From assembly GCA_029747015.1 (NCBI GenBank), contig JAKOGI010000080.1:1088501-1152500 (forward strand): a stretch of DNA of 64,000 nucleotides. Reading direction: 5' to 3'. This document shows, piece by piece, positions 1 to 12,800 of this stretch. The position numbers were made by a program, and so were the translations under genes. This stretch comes from Carnegiea gigantea. Taxonomy: Eukaryota > Streptophyta > Magnoliopsida > Caryophyllales > Cactaceae. Position 1 is the first letter of the stretch. Each line of letters opens with the position of its first letter. A model generated the notes under the pieces. The model was not told the origin of the DNA. It saw nothing but the letters and a program-made list of their open reading frames with translations, and searched no databases.

Positions 1-65
1 TTTGCTAATTTTTCGGTCCTCGGTCCAGCCGGTCCCGTCCGGTCCTAGACCGATTAACACTCCTA
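1..65. mobile_element. Right end of a hAT-like element cut by the window edge
   Basis: The window opens inside a tract of repeated CGGTCC units ending in AACACTCCTA. Read on the minus strand this is TAGGAGTGTTAATCGGTC, the kind of terminal inverted repeat and subterminal repeat seen in many plant non-autonomous hAT elements. The second copy of the flanking direct repeat (from 3692) lacks this tract, so it is probably an insertion. The left end and the matching target duplication lie outside the window. Confidence 0.42.
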
Positions 66-691
66 CTTTCTACCACTAGCTCGTTAAACCAGTCTAATAT
101 CGACACATAACTGCTTACCAAGTACAACATAGGGATTTTCTGAATCATGACACATAAAGAATCCCTCCCACATATAGGAAACATCCAAGCATGCTTGATC
201 ATTCATCCCATGACAATGTTCAATATCGCTACTATTTTGCGTACACTGGTCAAAAGCAGCTCAAAAGCGACAAGCCTACAATGGTATGGTGTGCGTCCAC
301 CTCCTCTTATGTGTGCCCAAATTAAAATTCGATCTCTTAATCCATGTAGAAACTGACGTTAACGATGCAGACTTAAGTGGCCGTACAGTTTGAAAATCAT
401 GATTTATATGATTGATTGATTGATTAATCAAATTCACTTTAATCCGAGAACTAGCCAGGGTTATTTTCATCACTGTTCTTTTAAATTTTAGGTGTAAATT
501 AAGATGATTTTTTACTAATCGAATGAAAATGAATAGCAGAGCCAGACGTGCGTGATGATGAATGCGTGATGATGAATGGGCTAGGGCAGCTATTCCCAAC
601 GCATATTGATGCTAATACTACGGCTCAATCGAAAACTCAAATATATATTAACTTGTCGTAGGTTTGTTGGTCCAGCCCTAAGTGCCTTTGC
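66..691. repeat. ~620-bp direct repeat, copy 1
   Basis: This segment begins CTTTCTACCACTAGCTC and ends GTCCAGCCCTAAGTGCC. It matches 3692-4300 along its whole length in the same orientation, with scattered substitutions and small indels. Both copies include a short TGAT repeat. No convincing coding frame is shared between them. The left boundary coincides with the hAT-like end at 1-65, so the duplicated unit probably continues leftwards beyond the window. Confidence 0.85.
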
Positions 692-1382
692 GTGATCTTG
701 AAATCTTCGAGGTTCACACCCTAACTTAGTCTTGTATAGGATCACATTTAAAAAAAATTATTGAATCATGTTGACGATAGTCTTTTTAACTTTTTTAAGT
801 TTTAAAAATAAAATATAAGGGGAAAAAGTTATTACAAATTTTAAGAAGATAAGAGTTAAATTTATGATAAAATCTTTAATGTTTTTCTCTTTTTGAGTAT
901 TAGTTATTGTACATTGTTGCGTTTTAATCCTACTCTTTCTTAATATTTTACTTTATGCATATATTTAATTATCTATATTGTGTATTTTATTGTATAATTT
1001 TACCCTGCTATCATTGCCATACATTATGTATTTTTTGAAATTTGTAACATCTATATCCAAATTTATACCTAATATCCTCCTGATATGCTTTTGAGTGATT
1101 AAATATATTAATTTTTTATTGAAATAGAAGATTATGATAAGAATAATTTTTTATTATTTATATTGTGAACTAAAATTAATTTTTTGGACTATCAAATTAT
1201 TTCTTTTTCATTTTAAAACTAATTATACCCAGATTATATTTTAAAATTTAAATAATCCGTACAAAAACGCGAATACAAACTAGCATTCGAAAGTGCCAAG
1301 AGATTTCATCTCACTTGGCTTTAACACCTTGGCGAAAATACTTTACCATTTAAATTTAGATTCTGTGAGACACAATGATTTT
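692..1382. other. AT-rich spacer between repeat copy 1 and the hAT element
   Basis: Very AT-rich sequence with homopolymer runs and stops in all frames. I see no gene, RNA or delimited repeat in it. Confidence 0.6.
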
Positions 1383-1390
1383 GTGCTGGC

Positions 1391-2162
<772 letters not shown>

Positions 2163-2170
2163 GTGCTGGC

Positions 2171-2538
2171 AAATATTGCGGGGCAAATAAGTCTTTAGCC
2201 CGCAAAAATTCCGATTACACCTCCCCCATCATTCTAACCCGTCGTGTTTAATTCAATGAAATAGTGTGCTTACTCCACACAAAAAAAGGATCGGAAATAA
2301 TCATTTTTTTTGGGGGTAATTTGGCATTAATAGAACAGTAGCCTAATAAGGCAATGTATATCATACACCTAAGAATGTGTACTCTTACTTGTCATGTATA
2401 TATATATTTTTCAAAGTGTATTTATCATATAGATAATTTTAATATATATAATGGTGATGTGACGTGTAGAAGTTTGTACTCTTAGTAATATGATATAAGC
2501 TTTGCCCAATAAGCCATCAAAATATCAGTAGTAGATAT
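2171..2538. other. Spacer, nothing recognised
   Basis: AT-rich sequence with short TATATA tracts between the two hAT-type elements. I see no gene or delimited element. Confidence 0.55.
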
Positions 2539-2782
2539 TAGGGATGACAACGGGCGGGTTGGGAACCGGGGGCGTATTCCCCGTCCCAGTCCCCGCTAAG
2601 ATCCTTGTCCCCCGTTTCCTCCCCATTCCCCGTTGCGGGGAAAAAAATGTCCCCTGTCACCGTTCTCTGCGGGGATCTAATATCCGACGGAGCCTCAACG
2701 GAAATTTTTACCAGTCATTTTTTTCCTCCTTTATGATAACTATATTATGAGTCTTGGATGAAAGTCTAACTTGCCATCCCTA
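2539..2782. mobile_element. Small hAT-like MITE, 244 bp
   Basis: The terminal inverted repeats are TAGGGATGACAA at the left and TTGCCATCCCTA at the right, 11 of 12 complementary positions. The interior is rich in CCCCG and CGGGGA repeats, a composition typical of a widespread plant hAT MITE type. The flanking 8-bp blocks (GTAGATAT and AATGCTAA) do not match, so the target duplication is decayed or one boundary is displaced. The 68-codon frame across it is a by-product of the GC-rich repeats. Confidence 0.6.
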
Positions 2783-3691
2783 AATGCTAACCCAAATAAT
2801 TGTACAATAAGCTCTTATGGCCTCTATGCAACGTAATTCTAACAAATTTCATTAAAGTTTATAATCTGACCTAAATTAAATTTTAACAAGTTCATACAAC
2901 ATAAGTATAGCAATGCACAAATTATACAAAATAAGTTCATATAATTTACGATTTTTTAAATTTAATGTACTAATATAATCCTAGTATTATGTTCACAAAT
3001 TAGAAACTTATATTTAATTTCAATTAATATTGCGTTCAGTATTGTAACTGGGGCAACACTAAAAATCTAGTCTAGATAAAAGAAAAGAGGCCCGACAAAT
3101 GGCTCCTCTTTATAAAACAATATAATTGAGTGGCATGAAATTAAGTACCTATGCACTCTTTGTCAGGTTGGAGACTTTTTGTTTTTTTTGGTCAGCTTGG
3201 AGACTTGACGTTCAGCTTAAGGGACAATCCTTCGTGATTGTTGGATTTTCTGATTTCTCACTCTTATTTTGCATAATTGCATATTGTATGGTACGAATTG
3301 TTGGTAAAGTTTTGACTATTTTGGTTTTAAAAAAAAGGAGTTTTTACTACCATCCAATCCTTGACAAGTAAAAAAAAAAAAAAAAAAAAAGACGCAAAGG
3401 TCAGGAAGATTGACTATCGCCTCTACAAGTTTAATTTAATTATCTTACTAATTTAATTTAATCATCTTACTGATTTAGAGGAAGCTAGAAACTACTACCT
3501 TCAACCAAGGGGGAAAAGATAAATTTAATTAATGGCATGCTAGTGGGATTGACTGCAGTGTGAAAAAAATTTTCATTTATCGATTTGAAAATTTTCGGGA
3601 GTTTTCCCCTCATCCAGTTGTCCATCAACCTTAAAATTATTTCCAAATGTCAAATTTAACTATAACTAATTGCTGTAATATTCGAGCATAA
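2783..3691. other. AT-rich spacer with a poly(A) tract
   Basis: Low-complexity AT-rich DNA with an ~21-base poly(A) run near 3370-3390 and a duplicated TTTAATTTAATNATCTTAC stretch near 3430-3475. The open frame at 3126-3371 has no recognisable family and runs into the A-tract. I do not call a gene here. Confidence 0.5.
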
Positions 3692-4300
3692 CTTTCTACC
3701 ACTAGCTCTTTAAACCAGTCTAACATCGACACATTAGCTGCTTGCCGAATCGAACGTATTGATTTTCCAGATTATGACACATAAAGAAACCCTCCCACAT
3801 GTAGGAAACATCCGAGCATGCTCGATCATTCATCCCATGGCAATGTTCAATATCGCTATGATTTACGCACGCTGTGGTCAAAAGTAGCTCAAAAGCACAA
3901 ACCTACACCTGTATGGTGTGTGTCCGCCTCTTATTTGTGCCAAATTAGAATTCGATCTCTCACTTCATGCAAAAACTGACGTTAACGATGCAGAATTAAG
4001 TGGCAATACATTTCAAAAACCAAGATTGGTATGATTGATTGATTGATTGATTAATCAAATTGACTTTAATCCCAGACCTAGCCAGGGTTATTTTCATCAC
4101 TGTTTTTTTAGATTTTAGGTGTAAATTAAGATGATTTTTTACGAGTCGAATGAAAATGAATAGTAGAGCTAGACATGCGTGATGATGAATGGACTAGTGC
4201 AGCTATTCCCAGCGCACATTGATACTACGGCTCCATTGAAAACTCAAATGTATGTGTTATCTTGTCGTAGCTTTGTTGGTCCAGCCCTAACTGCCTTTGC
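3692..4300. repeat. ~610-bp direct repeat, copy 2
   Basis: Second copy of the segment at 66-691, same orientation, starting at CTTTCTACCACTAGCTC and ending GTCCAGCCCTAACTGCC. Its left flank is ordinary AT-rich sequence rather than the CGGTCC tract found next to copy 1, so this copy shows the unoccupied site. The ends are not TG...CA and no primer site follows, so I do not read the pair as LTRs. Confidence 0.85.
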
Positions 4301-4400
4301 CCTTTTGGCCAAACTTTTCTGTTTTTTCTTGAAAGAATTCGATCGTACATAATTTACGTGTCTTATTTCCAACGCCTAATCGTGGATTAGGAGATATCAC

Positions 4401-4861
4401 GGTGGGCAATGAATTGAATTGGGTCAGATCAGATCAGGATCAATTCATTTACAAAAGTGGGTCGAGTCGGATCATGGCCAGTTCGCTAGTCAGTTGTATC
4501 ATGCCGAGTTTTTTGTGTAAATAAATGGGTCGGATCGAGTCGACATATGGGTGACCCATTTTGGCCCGTTTTAAAATGGAACAAACTTGCACAAAAAACT
4601 GTGTATAATTATATTATATATGAAGCATTAGTAATAAGTTTAACTAATTATAATATGTAAACTAGTGTGTTAAGTAGGTTGAAAAAATAATGAGTTACTA
4701 AACTGACCGTTACTGAGTCGGTCTGATTTGACATATTAATATACTTTAATGAGCCAGCCTACTATTAACCCGTTTCATTATTAATCGGGTCATTTATTGA
4801 TTCTATTTTAAACATGTCAATCTATTTAATTCAAAAATATCCAATTTATTGTCCAGCCTAG
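4401..4861. mobile_element. Degenerate hAT-like element
   Basis: Left end TGGGCAATGAATTG and right end CAATTTATTGTCCA pair imperfectly as inverted repeats, 12 of 14 by eye. Both ends carry repeated GGGTC or GACCC blocks, the same architecture as the better preserved hAT elements in this window. No matching target duplication was found. Probably an old relict. Confidence 0.4.
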
Positions 4862-5395
4862 GCGATACTAAAAAGATCAGATGGAGGACCAAAACCCACC
4901 AGATATTACTATCGATCCATATGTTATTACTGGCTAATTAATGTGGCTCTGGCACAGCAGAGCCAGCAAAATCCATCGCCATTAACTTTACCGCATTCGT
5001 CTGTCTTTTCCTTCAGAGTCTGGTCGTTTAAGGTGTCACCTGACTCTCCAATTAAGAATAAGAAGCCCAGGAGAAAGAGATCAAAAAATCGATAATAATG
5101 GCCACCACAGCCAACATGCACCTGCATATGAAAATCAAATAAAAGGAGCAGTGTTATGATTTCATGTACATATATGTTCACGAATTATAACAAATAATAT
5201 TTGAAAGGTATTGATCAGTAACTTATAATAAATGTGTTTTTTAACATGTGAACTTTAGACGTACAAATAAATTAACGTTAATAGATTTCGAGTCTTTATA
5301 TCCTTTACCAAAACTATGATTGGACCATTAGCGAGGCTACATCGACTTAGAGAAACGGCTGCTATGTGGTTTAAAATCTAAATCCATATATTTAG
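4862..5395. other. Spacer with an exon-like block of uncertain status
   Basis: On the minus strand a TATGCAG acceptor-like site near 5132 precedes an ~200-base block (about 4930-5131) of more balanced composition that encodes hydrophobic stretches in two frames. Neither frame gives a recognisable domain and no upstream exon or donor partner could be found. It could be a gene relict. The rest is AT-rich spacer. Confidence 0.25.
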
Positions 5396-5399
5396 ACCC

Positions 5400-5660
5400 T
5401 GTTATTTTCGTTGGTAAATTCTAGTTTACCAATTTCAATTAACTTCAATTAACCTCATCAATTTCAATAAAAAAATACTCACTTCAACCTATTTTAACCA
5501 ACTTCAACCCATTTTCTACTATTTAACCAATTTCTACCCATCATATACAAAAAAATTCAACTAATTTCAACAAACTTCAACCCATTTCAACCAAATTCAA
5601 CCCATTTCAATTCACTTCAATAAAAAAATACATGAACTTCATTTATTTCCCAACCCATAT
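5400..5660. repeat. Minisatellite-like block of AACTTCAACCCATTTC units
   Basis: Degenerate tandem units of about 10-16 bp built on TTCAAC and CCATTTCAA. The reverse complement of the same unit, GGGTTGAAA or GATTGAAGT, recurs at 53790-53925. The two blocks probably belong to one MITE-type family whose interior is this minisatellite. Confidence 0.6.
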
Positions 5661-6075
5661 TTATAAACAAAAACAACATGCCCTTATTGTTTTTATTTAT
5701 TACAAAGTAATGTCGCTGATGAACACACCTGCGCGCATAAAATTTATAGCGAGAGCATAGACATCAAAGAAAATATCAATCAAGATGACAAGGTGGTAAA
5801 CAAGAAATGGACCCTTCGTTCCCTCATTATTAAAAAAGGTCAAGCTGTAAATTCACTTCTGCTCTTCTATTATTAGAACATCAGCCTCTTCACTGATTCT
5901 TTACGAATTTCACTTCCCAAAAAAAAAAAAAAAAACCGTCAGCTTCATAATACCATACATATTATCATGCCCATCACAAGGGCACATATAATAACCACAT
6001 CGATTGAAACAATGCACCAAAAAAAAAAAAAAAAAAAAAAAACATGAACATGATGTTTAGACTGTGGGCCGTGTC
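5661..6075. other. ABCG25 3' flank with poly(A)-like tracts
   Basis: This is the downstream side of the minus-strand transporter and likely includes its 3' untranslated region. Poly(A) runs lie near 5921-5935 and 6019-6041 on the plus strand. No other gene is visible. Confidence 0.5.
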
Positions 6076-9000
6076 TTAGGGCTTCACACGCCTCAATGCG
6101 AAGTAGGCCAAAAATCTGAAGCCCAAAAACAAGACCATGAAGATTGCTATACTTGCTAAAGCCCCAATTTGCCCATCAATGTCTTCTTCAATGAACTTGC
6201 AATTTGCCCCACTATAGTTTCTTGTATGCATTGAGCAACCCATCATGTTTGAAATGCCTTGTCCCCCTCCATATTGCACATAAATTAGGAGCCTATAACT
6301 GTAATATGTGAGAGATGAGTACTTGATCCAGCCCAAACACACAGGTAGCTTGTGGACGTAGAACCCTCCCGTCAAAACACAGCCCAACATTATAATGGTC
6401 ACCACGGTTGAGGCCCGTTTAACATCCATGATTATCGCGCCAATGGCTAGTCCAAGCCCTTGTGCGACAAGCACGTAGGCTAGGACCACCGCTAGGGTTA
6501 GGAGGAAGATCCATATCTCCGGCCTCAGGCCTGTCATCCAGTAGACCAAGGTGAGGAAGACCGTGGGGAGGATTAGCTCCATGGGTAGATCGCCTGTTAT
6601 TCGAGCCATGAAGTAAGCAGAGAGTGAGTACATCCCTGAGGCCCGTTCCTTGGAAAAGATGGCTCGGTCTTGTGGGAAGGCGAAGACTGCATTAAACGAG
6701 GGGAATACGCCCCAAAAGATGGAGAGAAAGTAGAGAAGGCCAAGGCGGTCTTGGATATCCCGGAAGTCAGAGTGCCACCAAATGATCCCTGCTAGAAGGG
6801 CAGCTGCGATTACTTGGGAGACACGGAGGGAGTTGAAGGACTCGTGCCTTCGCTCCTTGAGGCTTCTTTGGAGAAGGATGCTAAACTGATAAAACCAATT
6901 GAATATGCGATTTTTGACAAGTTGTTTGGGGTTTCTACGCGTTCTGACAGCCAACGAGGTGGGTTTGGCGGTTGCACCGGTGCCATTGGTGTCTAAACAG
7001 GCGGCTTTTATTCTCGGAGCCAAGGTGTTGTTGAAGGAGGAGATGAGGGTTTGGGTCACATTCGGCTTATCTCTCTCGTTTGCGCTCTCAGGATGGTGAC
7101 AAACACCTGCATAATTGTCGCCGTAAAAAGGTCATTCACAATTATCCAATATGCACAAAGACATATAGTTCAAGGATTTGCACACCACGGATTAAACAAG
7201 TTAAATAGAGTACTACTGTCACATGACTTTCATACTTCATTCGAATATCGCTTAATCAGTCCTACGTCCCTTTGAAGCCTCTCTAAAGGACAGCAAACCC
7301 GACGCCTTGTCAGTCCCTACTATTACTCTAGGTCCACAGCATATTGTCCTCATTCCTTATTATTACCATTACTCTTGGTGGGTCGACTTCTTATCGACCA
7401 AAACCTATATACTGAGATTCAACACCCCCCCAAAACACAAAAATAGCGGGATAATTAGAAGATCATATGTAATATGTACTTTATAAAGCATTAATATTTG
7501 ATAAAGCAGATCTTACTCATTTCAATTTTAAGAATACCGTATATTGTGGAGAAACATGAGCCAAATTAAAGGGACAGGTGGATAGAGAGAACAAATGGGA
7601 GAGTAGTGTGGAGAAACCAGAATAAAAGTAAGCCAATGTTGGTGGGGTTTATGGTGGACTCCCACTTTTCGGTGCCTGGCTTCTTTCTTCAGAGTTCAGA
7701 GTCATGTGACAGAAAGAAGGTGTGATTTGTTTTGCTTGTATTGGATGCCTTTTATTGTTAAAGAGCATCAAAGTAGACAGCCTAACACGTGGTGCAATCG
7801 GACGATCCACGGTTTAGGACTTTACCACATAAACTAATGAAGCGGGTTTTAAAGGCATGAAATGAGAAAACTAAAAGGCAAGGAGAAAAGAACATGGGCA
7901 AGTTTTGACAACACTAACTTAATTAGGGGAAAAAGGGAAAAGGAAAGAAATGAGAGTTTTTGGACCCCCAACACACCCTCCACTTTAATCTAGATGATGT
8001 TGAATTTTGGAGGAAAAATACAGTTAAAATCCAACTACTTACAGCTAATTCTGTTACTTATTATTTCTCATAACTCGTCGCACTCTTTACGCTTTTTTTA
8101 CAACTATCTGTTTTGGTTATTTAACTAGAAGCGTTCGTATAATGCCTGTCGTTATTGATTCCTTATAGATCGTTCAAACATTCTTTTACAACTATTCATC
8201 ATTAAATCTTAATACTTTTCATACCTCATTAGTAGTTACCCTTAATTTACCAACAGTTATATTATAACTGTTGAAATTAAACACACCTGCTTTGTCAAAA
8301 CAACCTAACTACCGTACATATAAGACTCATCATATACAGTTTTCAACAATCTGTCTGGTCGCAAATCAAATAATTAATGTTCCGGTTCACTGTCTTTTTT
8401 AGTGAGATCTCTTTTTCAAACAAATTTCGTTTTCAGATGTGAAATGTAAGGATAACTTAGCTATATTAACCTCTAAACACGATGCATGTTTTTGACTGTA
8501 ATCATGCTTCCAAATGAGTGCAGAAAGATACCCCAACCCCACCCAAAAAAAAGAGGGTCTACTTGTGAGGAAAATTTTGCACAAGAAAACAAATCGATAA
8601 GGAAGATAAGTATGAGTTCTGGTCTGTAAAATTCATGTGAGAAGCATAAATAAATGACGGGGAAATTATATTTTGTGGCCTAGGAAAATTGAAGTTGGAG
8701 AATATCAAATCACGATCAGATGGTAATGTTGGGACATGATTGATAAGTTTATGTTTACTGAAAAATTGAAGAATTGAATTTTCTTCTTGCAAGGTTATTG
8801 TGGGGTATAGTTTGATTCTATAACGCCGAGAATAAATTCAATTTCAACGTAAAGAAAGTATGAACACGACATGATTAGAAAATGAAATCTGAATTATACT
8901 ATACATGTATATAGTTCAGCGACAATGAACAACAATGCATTGATATGACATCTCTCCCACATACTGTGCTACTTTATATCCTACATATATCCTTAATACT

Positions 9001-9767
9001 CTGCACCAAGTGTACGTTCAATTCAATCCCATGTATGTCCTCCCCCAAGTCCCTATTTGGACGTATTTTTTAAAATCTTTAATCATCATTTTACTATTTT
9101 AATTCAATAAACTTTTAACGTAATTAAATTCTTTTAGTTTCAATTGGAGACCATAAGTTCAAATCTACTATTTTATCACAGGAATCTATATAACATCCAA
9201 TCTGCACATCTACATCTAAAGAATAATATGAGAATAAGTTTGTTATACATGTAACATAACAAGATTATATCATTGTCGAACTTCAACCTTAACATCATGC
9301 ATGAGATAAAATTCTTGAATTCTACAATAACCCTTATGTATTTAACCTATTGAAATAGCGTTTTTAATTATTATAGCGTTTCGATTGATCAGCTTAAAAC
9401 ATATATATATATATATATGTATGTATCCTCTTAGCTTTAATTGATGAGCATCTAGAACTTGGCAAGATAAGGAGAAAAGATAAGGAGAAAGGAGAGAATA
9501 ATATGAAGGAATTGAATTGAGGCCCACCTAGAATAGGGTGTGGGAGACTCAAGACACTTTCTAGTGGCAAAAATCCCCCAAATAATTTTTTTCAAAGTGC
9601 TTTCGTATAGATCATCAATTTAATGCATGTTACCATGATTGTCTCCTAGTGAAATACTAGTAAATATGCTCTCTCGCGTACTTCATGTCGTCACCAACAA
9701 CTAACTCTCTCTCATTCTCTCACCACAAAATCCCTGCATGTCCTCAACATGCAATCTAAAAATATGC

Positions 9768-9800
<33 letters not shown>

Positions 9801-9805
9801 TATAT

Positions 9806-9862
<57 letters not shown>

Positions 9863-12800
9863 TACTACACATTAAAAAGCGTCGGCATCTATAAGCATTA
9901 GTTCAAATGGCGGTTGATCCCTTCGCTCCAAGCATTTTCTTGGGTGCTATACAAGTACGTCAACATACAGTATAAGGCTCCACTAATTAAGCTGATTCTC
10001 ATTAGGACAACCTAGCCAAAATGCTTCAATTCGAAATCAGCCCCATGGAAATTCTTTTTCTTTGACCTAAAAAATGGACTCAAATTCGATTCAAAGTATA
10101 CAAAGCAATAATTAGTTGTTTCTTAAAAGTATTATTCCCCTGTTGAAAAACTGTCTCTCACAGATGACATATACGAGATGCCACTTACAGCTACACATAT
10201 ACTTACTTATTCTTATACTAGTACAAAACCTACATGCATGCATATGCATGGATCTTTCAACGTCATCTATATGAAACTTACCGGCTAACTAGCCACTAAA
10301 ACCTAAAACTCTCGAGTTTTTGCTTTTTTAATTATTTTATTGATGAGGTACCAACTCGTCGTTATATTATAGTTTAATAATATGATGCATATATTTAGCA
10401 TATAGGTGTGAACATCTGTTAAGATAAACTCAAAAATATATCATGAAATACTCATACACACAAGCATGTTATTGTTCTAAATCTTGAGGGCGTATAACTG
10501 TGGGACTTCTTAATCAATCAAACTATGATATATTTTTTTTTTGGCTTATTCATTTGGTGCATAATAACATTTACATCAAGTTTTTCAAGGTGATTTCAGA
10601 GTCGGTATATATATATATATTCATTCTGAATTTTGATCGTGAACTTATTTTGATACTTTAATTTCTTTAGAAAAGAGCATATTGTATTGATGTCAATCTT
10701 GTGGTTTCAAAAAAGTCCATAAATGCTTTAAAGAAATAAAAACACTTGCAATGATCCAAATTAGGTAGAACAGAAAAAACTTGAACAAAATGATATGATG
10801 TCGTTCCATGATTGAAATAAATGAAGGAAGTCGACAAGGGTCATGGGAAAAGGAGGTCAAATTAGTAGGCCGAAAAAAGCAGGATAATTAAATATTAAAA
10901 AGTTGAAGTTGATTATCCAATACACGACACGTGGCCGTAAAAAACGAAATTTGGTTGAGTCCTTTTGTAGCAATATCATCATCGGACAATTAAAAAAAAA
11001 GGAAAAGAAAAAAAAAGTAAAGAAAAAAGAGGAATCAAAAGACACGACATGTTCATATGATTCTTTAATTTGTAGCTGTTGAAAAATAATTGCTCGCTCA
11101 ACCAGAAGAAGGCAGGGGAACGGCCATTTGCTTTGTTCCCCACCATCTTGCCGCCAACACTTATCATTGTCTTTTTCATTTTTTTTCTGTTTTGGGGGGG
11201 GGGGGGGAAAACACTTATCATTGTCTTTTTCATTTTTTTCCAAGTGTTTTGGGGGGGGGGGGTAAAATACCTTATCATTATTAACTCCAAGTTAATTAGT
11301 GCTACCATCATCTTTCCCTACCTCTTATTAATGTGCCTTCCTTCTTAATTTCATGTGTATTAATGCTCTATAACAAGATTTTTGAGACCAAATTGACTTC
11401 TATCTCAGCTTGTACTTATATAATATTTGATCAGATGTAATTAACCTTATAACACAATTAAGTTTGTCATTGTGTTTTTATTACCTTGTTTGATTATATG
11501 AGAATATTGTAATAAAAGAACTATCTTGTAATTATGATTATCACAAACTAAGTAATCATTATTACAATGTAAAGTTGATCGCATTACATTGTTATTATAT
11601 CATATATCTAACCAAATATTATATTAGTGTTTAGGGTTTGATTTTTGTTACATCAAACAAAACCTAATAAAACCCAGAGCCAAAGGTTGTTAAGAGTTGG
11701 ATGAATTAGGAGTCCATGGCTGGCAATTAAAAGACAACGTTGAAATGAAAGAGGATGAGTTAACAGAATCGAAAGATGATGGTACTGAGAAAACGAGACG
11801 AAACGAAATAATTATTGGCGTTTATTTTCACAAATTAAAAATCTAAGCCAACATAATATGTTTGTGTACTTTTGATGGATCTCAGCAACGAAAAAAAGGT
11901 GACTTGCTGGTACTTCTATTCACAAAGTCATTAGCCGAGCTAGATAGCTAAACCGTCTTAAACAGTCATCAAATATTACTATCAGGAGTAATTATTAACT
12001 TTTTATTTTTTTCATAATTAAGGATGCAAAGTGGCAGTAAAATATTGCTTAACCAACCAAAATCATCGACATAAAATTACAGAACAGGTGGATAAGACTC
12101 TATATGCTTATAATTCCTAGTAGTTATACCACTTAATTAATTAATAACACTATCCGGCCAAATCAAGAGAAGGAAAAAGTAAAATTCATATTAAAATTCC
12201 AATCTAATCTCCAGATAGAGAGGTCCAAGGGTAAACATATGCATGGAGATGATTGGAGAGACTTTCACATAATTTGAGCTGGCTAGATACATGCAAGGGG
12301 AAAAGGGAATCAACCCTAAATAGCCAGCTAGCAAACCTTATTTATGAAGGGATGAATTCAGCGGGTTATTCTATAGTAATTTTTGTTTTTATTATTATTA
12401 TTATTATCATTATTATGTTTCTATCTCGCTAAATCAATTCTCATTTACAATAAAACTTTGACACAAAGTTTTGATACATGAATTCGTAAGTTCTATCTAT
12501 ATTACCTAATATATTTGATTTAGTTATCCCCTTTTTCACATCTTATATTAACGGTTCTGCTAGAATTTAAAAACTTTAAATCGTACGAAAAAACAAAACC
12601 GATATTTGTGAAAGATATATACGTGCGAAGGTGTTCCAAAAACACGTACACAAATGATAACTACACAAGTTGTGACAGCCTAAGTAGTTACAATTAAAGG
12701 GGTATTTGATTTGACTGCTTTGATCATGTAATGTGTATACACATAAATACCCCCTAAACTAAGAAACTCCTAGGTGAATCTATTGAACCATGAATGCCAC

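Noticed and set aside
10857..11348. Four overlapping frames with Pro, Phe or Lys runs in ABCG25 intron 2
   Set aside because: They are produced by a tandem G-run repeat and A-rich DNA and have no domain content.
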